Shown here piece after piece: positions 12,001-19,168 of a stretch of 64,000 nt of DNA. The stretch is from Nocardia nova (GTDB lineage Bacteria > Actinomycetota > Actinomycetes > Mycobacteriales > Mycobacteriaceae), in the NCBI RefSeq assembly GCF_002933465.1, contig NZ_PSZE01000001.1, forward strand, positions 1-64,000, read 5' to 3'. The translations under genes and the position numbers were made by a program. The notes under the pieces are model-generated. The model worked only from the letters and a program-made list of their open reading frames with translations. It was not told the DNA's origin and searched no databases. Every line of letters begins with the position of its first letter. Position 1 is the first letter of the stretch.

Positions 12001-15000
12001 CGTCCCGGGCGGCACCGGGCTGGTCGACCCGCTCGTAGCGGATCTCGCCGTTGTGGCGGGTGTCGACGGTCAGGTATTCGGGCTCGACACCCGGGCGGGC
12101 CATTCGTTCCACGATCTCGGACGGCGCCGCCCGCAGCACCCGCTCGTGATCGCCGGGTGCCGCCGCGACCATGATGCGTTCCGGTTCACCGGGAATCACC
12201 GCGAAATGATCACCGAAGACTTCGGCGCCCGGGGCATCGGCGATCATGTCGCCGAGCAGCCGGCGCGCGACGTCCGCAGCAGCGGTAGCCCGCAGCCGGT
12301 CGACCTCGGCCAGCGCATTGTGATGCCGATCGACGAGGTCCGACATCCGCCGCAGATCGTGTGCCAGCCGACGCAACTCGGCGCGGCGCTCCGGCGGCAG
12401 GCCGTCGCGGCCGAGTTCGCGGTCGATAGTGCGCAGCTGATCGGAGATCAAATGCTGCACCATATCCCGCCGCATCGTCGGGTCGTAGGGGATGCGATCG
12501 GCCACCCGGTCGGCGACGTGGGCCAGCTCCTGCGCATGCTCGTTCAACCGCACGGTGGCGATATGCCGCTCTAGTACGGCCGAGCGGATGCGGTCGCGGA
12601 CCACCGGATCGTCGGGCACGTAGCGGATGCTCTGATCGGTCGGAGTGCGGGCGCCGTCGTGCGCGCGATCCCAGATATCGCGGTAGTGATCGGCGTAGGT
12701 TCGGCCACTGTCGTTCGGCGGGACATGCTCGAGGTAATTGCGCAGATGGTCGACCGCCACCTCATGTGCGATCTCGTGCGCTTCCGGCCCCGCGAGCCCC
12801 CGCAGTGCGCGCTCGTAGGCATGGCGGTAGGCGACCTCGGCGGGGTGTTCGGCGATGTCGTAACCGAGTTCGCGCAATTCCGCCGCCAGCTGGAACCGGC
12901 GGCCGGAGGCCATCGCCTCCTCGTGCACCATTTCGCGCACGTAGTCGTCGCGCGACAGCTCCAGGGGTCGATCGGCAGGAGATTCGCCGTTGAGATAGCG
13001 CTCGGCGTGCACGCTCTCGTGCGCGAGGGTGAGTGCCTGAGCGATCTGACCGCGACCCTCGGCATACAGGACCGCCGTGATGTCGCGGCGCCGGAACGAC
13101 CCGGATCTGCCGTCGGTGTGTGCCCCCTGATCGATGTGCTCGCGATAGCGGCGATCGGTGAGTTCGCCGAGAATCCTTCTGCCGGTGGGTGTTCGGAGCA
13201 ACAGTTCGTGCACCCGGCCGACGTTGTCGTCGAGCGCCTGCCGGATTCGCACGGCGGCCGGATCCTGCTGCCGCGCAAGGGCTTCCCGATGTTCCGGGGT
13301 GAGCGGATGGATGGGACGCCCACGGTGGTCGAACAGGATCATGTGGGTGTCGTGCAGATCCGAAGGCACGCTCGCCGGGTGGTCGGTCACCACACCCGTA
13401 CTCGGATCGCGCACCACGACTCGCCCGCCGCCCTCGTGGACCATGACGTAGGCGTGCGCACCGACGACTCGGCGACCGGGACCGGCGTGATAGCCGTCGA
13501 CCACCAGCGCCGACGCTCCTTTGCGCATCCGCGAGAGACGTCGGGCGATCGCGTCGTGGTCGCTGACCTTTACCATTCGGCCACCGGCGTCCGCCTGGAC
13601 CTGCGCGGCGGTCATCCCTTCCGGCCCGACCGCCCGCTCGGGCAGCCGGATCGTCTTGCTGCCGGTGAGATCGCGAATCAGCTTCAGCGCCAATTCGGCA
13701 CAGCGGCCGCGGGTCGACTCCGGCCGCGGAGTTGCCGGTTTCGCCGCTTCCGGCGCACCGATGTGATCGGGCTGCTCGCTCCGCGCCGAACGCGCCGGCT
13801 GGTGGTCGCCGATCGGCGCCGGCATGGGCGGGGCGCCCGGCACCAACTGGTCTTCGGGCCGGTCATCGCTCGCCTCGTCACGGTCGTGCCGGGTGCCGTC
13901 TTCACCGTCCTCGTCGTGAACCGGTTTGCGCACCGTACCGTCGTGGTTCGCGTCGGCCGCGGGGCGCCGGCGTGGTCCACCCGATTCGGCGTTCGATGTG
14001 TCCTGCGCGGCATCGTGTTCGGATCGGGCCTCGTCCGGATGCGACGGGTCTCGCGCTGGATCGCCGGTGTCGTCGCGCGGTGTAGCCGCTTCGGCGTTCT
14101 CGGCCGGATGGTGCCGCACACCCGGCTCGTCCGGGTGGTTCGAGACGCCCGAATCCGCGTCGCGGGGTACTGCGGCATCGGCGTGAACCGCCGAGTCCCC
14201 GTCCCGGGAGGTAAGGAACTCGCCGGCGCCCGGTACAGCCTTGTCGGAATCGCGAGCGGGCGCACGGTCATCCAGAGGAAGGGCACCGTCCGAATCACGT
14301 GGACCGGCATGTTCGGCATCCCTCGGGCCGGCATGCTCACCTACCGGAGGCTCGGCGCTGTCGGAATCGCGCGGGGCGGACGCGCCGGTGTCACGCCGGT
14401 CGGGGTCCCGCTGGACCGTCTCGTCCCGATCGCGCGGGGTCGACGCGTCGGCATCGCGCCGCTCGGCGTCGCGTTGCGCGGGCTCGGTCGAATCGCGCGG
14501 ATCTCGGCGGTCACCCGCAGTTGCTTCGTCGCGCGTCGCGGTGTCGTCACGCCCGGGCTCATCACGCGTCGCGGCCTCATCACGCGTTCCGGCACCGTCC
14601 GCATCCCTCAGTGGCGCGGACTGCCGTTCGGGTGCGCGTGGTACGTCGCGGGACGCCGGTCGGTCCGGCCGTGGCGCGGTGGTTTGATCGGATTTGCTTG
14701 GGGTGCGGGCATTTTCGGGACGCTCGCTCGCGCGCGTCGGTTCGGTACCACGCGGTTGGTCCCTGCGCGGGCCGGCACCGGCGCGGTCTTGCGGCTGTGC
14801 AGTTTCCCCGCGGTCTCGCGGCTGGGCGGCATCCGCACGGTCCGGTTTGGCGGTGACCCGTTCGCCCTCGCTCGTACCGGGCCGGGTCGCGGCGCGCGGA
14901 CCCTCGGAGTCGCCGACGCGAGCCTGCATCCGCGGATCGGCAGCGGGGCGTGCCGCGGACGGGTCGGCCGCACCGGCTCTGCCCTGCGGACGGGCGTCGG

Positions 15001-16894
15001 TAGCGGCACCGCGGCCGAGATCGGAGGCGGCACGTCCGTCGGTGGCGGCTCTGGCGTCGGGCGTGCGCACCTCACCGGTCCGGGCCGCCTCGGCACCGCC
15101 GGACGCGGGTCCACGAGCGTCGATCGGCGACGCTGCGGATGCGGCCGTGGAGCCCGTCGACGTACCGGCTGTCGCGCTCGAACCGGTCGAGGCTCCGGGG
15201 CCCGGCGCGCTCGATCCCGACGACGCGCTCGGGCCGGACGATGCGGCCGGACCCGAGGCGGCGGCGGAACTCGCCGACTCGGCCGGTCCGGACGATGCGG
15301 CAGGACCGGCGGCCGTGCCCGCTTCGCTGCCTGCTGGTACAGCCTCCGGCGCATGGGAGGCCGATTCGGAGGAGGGAGCCGTTGTCGGCGTCACGGTTTC
15401 GTGCGTGCCGCCGCCCGGCGGCGCCGCGGTGTCCGCGGTCGTGGAATCGTGCGTGCCGCCCGGCACCTCGCTGCGGGCCGGCGGTGTCGGCGACGAATCG
15501 GATACCGAACCGCTGGAAGTCGCGGATTCGGATGGCGAACTCGAGCCCTCCGACCCGGAACGCTCCGCCGGAGTCGATGGTGTGGTCTCCGAGGTATCCG
15601 AATGATCCTGTGGCACGGACTGTTCCGGCGTACCACCGGTATCGGACGCCGGACGCTCGTGAGCGCCCGCCGTCGTAGTCGGCGCACCCGCATGGCTGTC
15701 GTGACCGTTGGTCACCGGCCCGCCGCGCGCGGACCCGGAAGATCCCGGCTCGCCGCCCGTGCCGGTAGACGAATCACCGTGCGGCACAGCGCCGTTGCCG
15801 TTCGACAGGTCGACATGCTCGTTCGGCACGGTGCCGTCGTGGGTGAAGCCGTGCACATCACCGATATTGCCCAGATCGGCGCGCGGCGCGTTCAGCTTCC
15901 AGAACGGCGAGTTCTCGAAATGACTGTGCGCGAAATTGTGATTCAGCGCCGACGCCCCGCCCGTGATCGCACCGGCACTGAACATGCGCCAATCGACGTG
16001 GGTGTTCTTCAGGTTCTTCAGCGCGGTGTCGAGATCACCGTGTGCCAGGTCGGAGGCGAACTGCCAGCCGACCGAGCCGCCGAAGGCCGCCACCGAGTTG
16101 ACCAGGCCCGATCCGGCGCCGATCCCGGCACGGGTCAGATTGACGCCCCACTTCGAGGTGACGTCGCCGACCTCGTTGCGGAAGGCGTTGCCGAACTTCT
16201 TGCCCATCGCCTCACCGAAGGCGCCGCCGGCGGCGCCACCGACACCCGCGGCGAAGGTGGTGACCTCGAGCTGCTGCCAGTCGATGCTCTTGCGGTGCCC
16301 CTCCCACACCTGCCACTGCTGCACCGCGAAATCCTGAATCGCGCCGAGGGCCGCATTCAGCAGCACATGTCGGAACATGAAGCGCACCAACGCGTTCTCG
16401 GCCAACCGGCCCGCCCACCCGGCCATGGCGTCGAGTACGCGGCGCATCATCATCCGCACCGCGACGCGGGTTGCGACGATGATGCCGGCTTCCTCCGCGG
16501 GAGCCGTGGGCGGGAAGATCCACACCGCGGCGATATCGGCGGCGGTGATCACCAGCGTCGAATAGAACATCAGCTTCGTGTATTCGATCTGCGTACCGCC
16601 GCCGTAGACCGAATCGCCGACCTGATCGAAGTATCCCACCAGCGCCTCCAGCGAATCCTTGCCGTGGCGCATGCTGTCGAACGTGTCGATCATCTGCTGC
16701 TGGCCGTCGCCGGACGGGTAAGCGGCCAGCGTCGCGGACTTGGCGTCGTCCATCAGGCTCAGGATGTCGCGCAGTTCGCCGGCGGCGGTGTGCCAGTCGC
16801 CTGCCAGCGCCCACATATCGTCTTCGTTGCCGTGCGGCCACTCCATCCCGATGGCCGCACCCAGCCACTCGAGCCAGCTGGGAAACTCGATCAT
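15..16894 (-). CDS. Giant ESX-type multidomain protein with CpnT-like N-terminus and papain-fold (Tox-PL) toxin domain, 3' end missing
   Basis: One frame stays open from the ATG at 16894 to the contig edge, at least 5,626 residues with no stop. Residues 1-330 resemble the N-terminal helical domain of CpnT-type ESX substrates: a start rich in Trp, Pro and Gly-Asn-Glu-Asp, hydrophobic helices near 115-135, then Gly-rich segments. A Pro/Ser/Thr/Asp/Arg-rich linker spans about 350-1050. Residues 1060-1190 fit the Tox-PL papain fold seen in glutamine-deamidase-type toxins, with Cys1065 in RCAELALKLI, His1147 in GAHAYVMV and Asp in VVRDPSTG. A zinc-type HESVH lies at 1292 and a degenerate HAAIH copy at 1712. 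Later parts are long charged helices with repeated modules. A WXG100 and a YbaB gene lie just upstream, which suggests type VII export. Family knowledge makes the deamidase fold toxic; the target, the export route and any immunity gene are not visible. Confidence 0.85.
766..855 (-). repeat. 15-bp tandem repeat encoding a Gly-Thr-Asp-Glu-Gly run
   Basis: Six head-to-tail 15-bp units (plus-strand unit CACCTTCGTCCGTGC, with small changes in the first, fifth and sixth) lie in frame in the giant gene. On the minus strand they encode five-residue units of Gly-Thr-Asp-Glu-Gly type inside an acidic, Pro/Gly-rich linker. The units are multiples of three, so copy-number change would lengthen or shorten the linker without breaking the frame. 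Confidence 0.9.
13740..15830 (-). repeat. Low-complexity linker of the giant protein (Ser/Pro/Ala then Arg-Asp rich)
   Basis: This 2-kb part of the giant gene encodes about 700 residues of very biased composition. The first part is rich in Ser, Ala, Pro, Thr and Gly. The second is rich in Arg-Asp pairs with recurring units such as RDEATRDE and PRDSD. It joins the CpnT-like N-terminal domain to the papain-fold domain. It is not a strict tandem repeat, but the coding strand shows many imperfect short repeats around CGCGA and GATTC words. A flexible surface linker is the likely role. Confidence 0.8.
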
Positions 16895-16910
16895 GCGCGG
16901 TTACCCCGGG

Positions 16911-17411
16911 TCACCAACTGGAGTCGGTGACCCGGCGTTCCGGTTCGACCGGATAGGTCTCCGCATCCGCGAACCGGAGCTCATCCTCGCCGTAGGCGGC
17001 CGTGCGGTCCGGCGAATCCGGCGGCGCCAGTGAGGGTTCCGGCGCGGTCGGGATGCGCATATCGGGCATGCCCTCGATCAGATCGGTGAGTTTGGGCAAC
17101 CGGGCCCGGTGTTCCCGCAGCGGCGCCATCAGTTCCCGATGCCGCTGCGCCAGGTTCTTCGACGCCTGCTGGGCAGCCTCGGTCACCGCCCGAGCGATCT
17201 CGGAATAACTGAGATCCTCGATTCCGGCGCCGAATTTGGTCTCGATGACGGTGCCGTCGGCGTTCACGCTGACCGTGACCCGGTTCTTGCGCACCGACGC
17301 GGTGCCGGTCAATTCCGCACGGTCCCGCTGGATTTCGGCGATCACGCGCAGTTGCTGTTTGGCCTCGCCGATGATTCCCGCCAGCTCGGCCTTCATATGC
17401 TCGTTCGTCAT
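16911..17411 (-). CDS. YbaB/EbfC-family protein, ESX-associated
   Basis: The protein has 166 residues, starting MTNEHMKAELAGIIGEAKQQ. Residues 1-110 show the YbaB/EbfC pattern: a long N-terminal helix, a beta segment around RVTVSVNADGTVIETKF, and a C-terminal helix. The tail is a Pro- and charge-rich extension. Family members bind DNA as nucleoid-associated proteins, but copies next to ESX substrates in Nocardia and Mycobacterium have no settled role. The ATG at 17411 was chosen because a longer frame would run back into the WXG100 gene. It lies 25 bp after that gene and 16 bp before the giant ORF, so the three probably form one operon. A second copy occurs at 25093-25566. Confidence 0.8.
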   Translation of the reverse strand: MTNEHMKAELAGIIGEAKQQLRVIAEIQRDRAELTGTASVRKNRVTVSVNADGTVIETKFGAGIEDLSYSEIARAVTEAAQQASKNLAQRHRELMAPLREHRARLPKLTDLIEGMPDMRIPTAPEPSLAPPDSPDRTAAYGEDELRFADAETYPVEPERRVTDSSW

Positions 17412-17436
17412 GAGCGCTCGATCCGCGGCTGTTCGA

Positions 17437-17757
17437 TCACTTGAAGCCGTAGGTGTTGCCGTGCTCCATGGTCTCCAGATAGGTGGCACTGTCGTTCTGG
17501 CCGTCGGAGAACTTCTGGAAGGCGGTGGAGAAGTTGCGCGCGCCGGTGACCATGTTGTCGTGTGCGGCGAGGTAGCCATCGCCGCTGCCGGTACCGGCGA
17601 ACTGCTTGCCCAGACTGTCGTCCCCCCAGCAGTTTCCGTAGCCGGTGGTCTTACCCTGTAGTTTCGTCAGCACCTGTTCGATGTGGTCACGCACATCCTG
17701 CGTTTTCCCGGCGGCCGTGCGGAGTTTCGCCACCTCGACCTCGATCTCGTCCGCCAT
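17437..17757 (-). CDS. WXG100-family ESX protein
   Basis: A 106-residue helical protein starting [20 protein letters not shown], the size of EsxA/B-type WXG100 proteins. The usual Trp-X-Gly turn between the two helices appears as C-W-G-D near residue 53, followed by a long second helix. The C-terminus ends YGFK. The ATG at 17757 is preceded by GGAGGGACGG. It heads the operon leading to the YbaB gene and the giant ORF, and probably acts as a small export partner or co-substrate of a type VII system; this is inferred from family and position. The gene at 22123-22461 is a paralogue. Confidence 0.83.
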   Translation of the reverse strand: MADEIEVEVAKLRTAAGKTQDVRDHIEQVLTKLQGKTTGYGNCWGDDSLGKQFAGTGSGDGYLAAHDNMVTGARNFSTAFQKFSDGQNDSATYLETMEHGNTYGFK

Positions 17758-17922
17758 AGTCCGTCCCTCCATCGCACTGCCGGCCGGCGCCCGTCGACGC
17801 TGGTTTTCGACGATGGCAGTCCCGGGAAAATCATCAGTGGCGCCGACGTGAACTCCCGGTGGCCGGTCCCGAAAGCCACCGCGAAAACCCACCGCGGCGG
17901 CCGATATCCGATGATGGAGGGC

Positions 17923-18366
17923 ATGCGAATCCTGGTACAGCGCGTCAGCTCGGCCCGGGTCACGGTCGACGACGAGGTGGTGGGCGAGATCGACCCGCCC
18001 GCGATGGGGGTGCCGCACGGCCTGCTCGCCCTGGTGGGCGTCACCGGCACCGATACCGCCGCGCTCGCGAAGACTCTGGCGGACAAGCTGTTTCGCCTGC
18101 GCATTCTGGACGGTGAGCGCTCGGCCGCCGATCTGGGCGCGCCGATCCTGGTGGTCAGCCAGTTCACCCTCTACGCCGATACCGCGAAGGGCCGGCGGCC
18201 CTCCTGGTCGGCCGCGGCACCTGGATCGGTCGCCGAGCCCCTGGTCGACGAATTCGCCGCCGCGCTGCGCGATCTCGGCGCCACCGTCGCGACCGGCCGC
18301 TTCGGCGCGCACATGCAGGTGTCACTGGTGAACGACGGGCCGGTCACGCTCCTGCTCGAGGCGTGA
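17923..18366 (+). CDS. dtd: D-aminoacyl-tRNA deacylase
   Basis: A 147-residue protein beginning [15 protein letters not shown], the standard DTD N-terminus and length. It keeps both active-site signatures: SQFTLYA in the middle and [10 protein letters not shown] at the C-terminus, containing the Gly-cisPro dipeptide that selects D-amino acids. It hydrolyses D-aminoacyl-tRNA (and Gly-tRNA(Ala)) in the cytosol as a proofreading step. A second ATG lies 12 bp upstream at 17911; the downstream ATG is preferred because family proteins start there. It is transcribed away from the WXG100 gene and ends 3 bp from the convergent espG stop, so it stands alone between two ESX cassettes. Confidence 0.95.
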   Translation: MRILVQRVSSARVTVDDEVVGEIDPPAMGVPHGLLALVGVTGTDTAALAKTLADKLFRLRILDGERSAADLGAPILVVSQFTLYADTAKGRRPSWSAAAPGSVAEPLVDEFAAALRDLGATVATGRFGAHMQVSLVNDGPVTLLLEA

Positions 18367-18369
18367 GCG

Positions 18370-19158
18370 TCACTCGTCGACCTCCTGATAGTCGTTCATC
18401 CGCTGCACGATGTGCTCGGCCTCGGTGTCGATCCAGTCGGCCAGTCCCGCCGAGCCCATCCCGACGGCCACCGGCGCCGGTTCCTCCAGAGGAATCACAT
18501 AGCGACCGTCATCGGGCAGATCGCGCCACAGCCGAGCCACCGAGATGCGACCGCGCGGACCGAATTTCGATCTGCCCTGGGTCAATCGAACGGTGCCGGT
18601 ATGGGCCGCGGGAATGTCGAAGAAGGCCGCACTGGTGAGCCCGCGGTAGTCGTCATCATCGTCGGCGACCATCGAACCGCCACCCGAGGACCGGCCGGTG
18701 CCTTCGCCGATCTCGATCTCGATCGGTCCGCGCCGCCCCGGTCCGGCCGCCGGCAGTAGGCCGACGACCGTCTCCCCGAGCGCCCGCGGATCGCAGGCGG
18801 TGATGGTGAAACCTTCGGCATGTTTCAGGGTTTCGCCAGGCAACTGCACCACGACGAATCCGCGGGAACCGAGCCGCCCGGCATAGAAGCGCACCCGCTT
18901 GTTCGGATTGTCGAAATCCGAGTCCTCCCAGGCCTCGCCGCCGACCAGCACCTCCGGCAGCACCATGGTGTCCACGATCGCTTCGAAGGCGCTGTCGCCG
19001 CGGTTCTCCAACTCCGCTCGGGTGCGGCGCCATTCGCGCTCGTAGTCGTCCAGATACGGGATGCGGCTGGTAATGCTGAACATCGACGGCACCAGACCGA
19101 AGAATCGGGTGTCGCACAACACCTTGAATTCCAGGTCCGTCAGGGTCCAGGTGTTCAC
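18370..19158 (-). CDS. EspG-family ESX chaperone
   Basis: A 262-residue protein matching the EspG family (ESX secretion-associated protein) in length and pattern. It begins with WTLTDLEFKVLCD, has a beta-rich middle with RGFVVVQLPGE, an Asp-rich loop (DDDDDYRGL), and a C-terminal helix ending QRMNDYQEVDE. EspG proteins bind PE/PPE-type substrates in the cytosol and keep them soluble for their own ESX system. The start is GTG at 19158, preceded by GAGGAAAT. It lies 10 bp after the large repeat substrate, which fits that protein being its client. Confidence 0.85.
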   Translation of the reverse strand: MNTWTLTDLEFKVLCDTRFFGLVPSMFSITSRIPYLDDYEREWRRTRAELENRGDSAFEAIVDTMVLPEVLVGGEAWEDSDFDNPNKRVRFYAGRLGSRGFVVVQLPGETLKHAEGFTITACDPRALGETVVGLLPAAGPGRRGPIEIEIGEGTGRSSGGGSMVADDDDDYRGLTSAAFFDIPAAHTGTVRLTQGRSKFGPRGRISVARLWRDLPDDGRYVIPLEEPAPVAVGMGSAGLADWIDTEAEHIVQRMNDYQEVDE

Positions 19159-19168
19159 ATTTCCTCGT

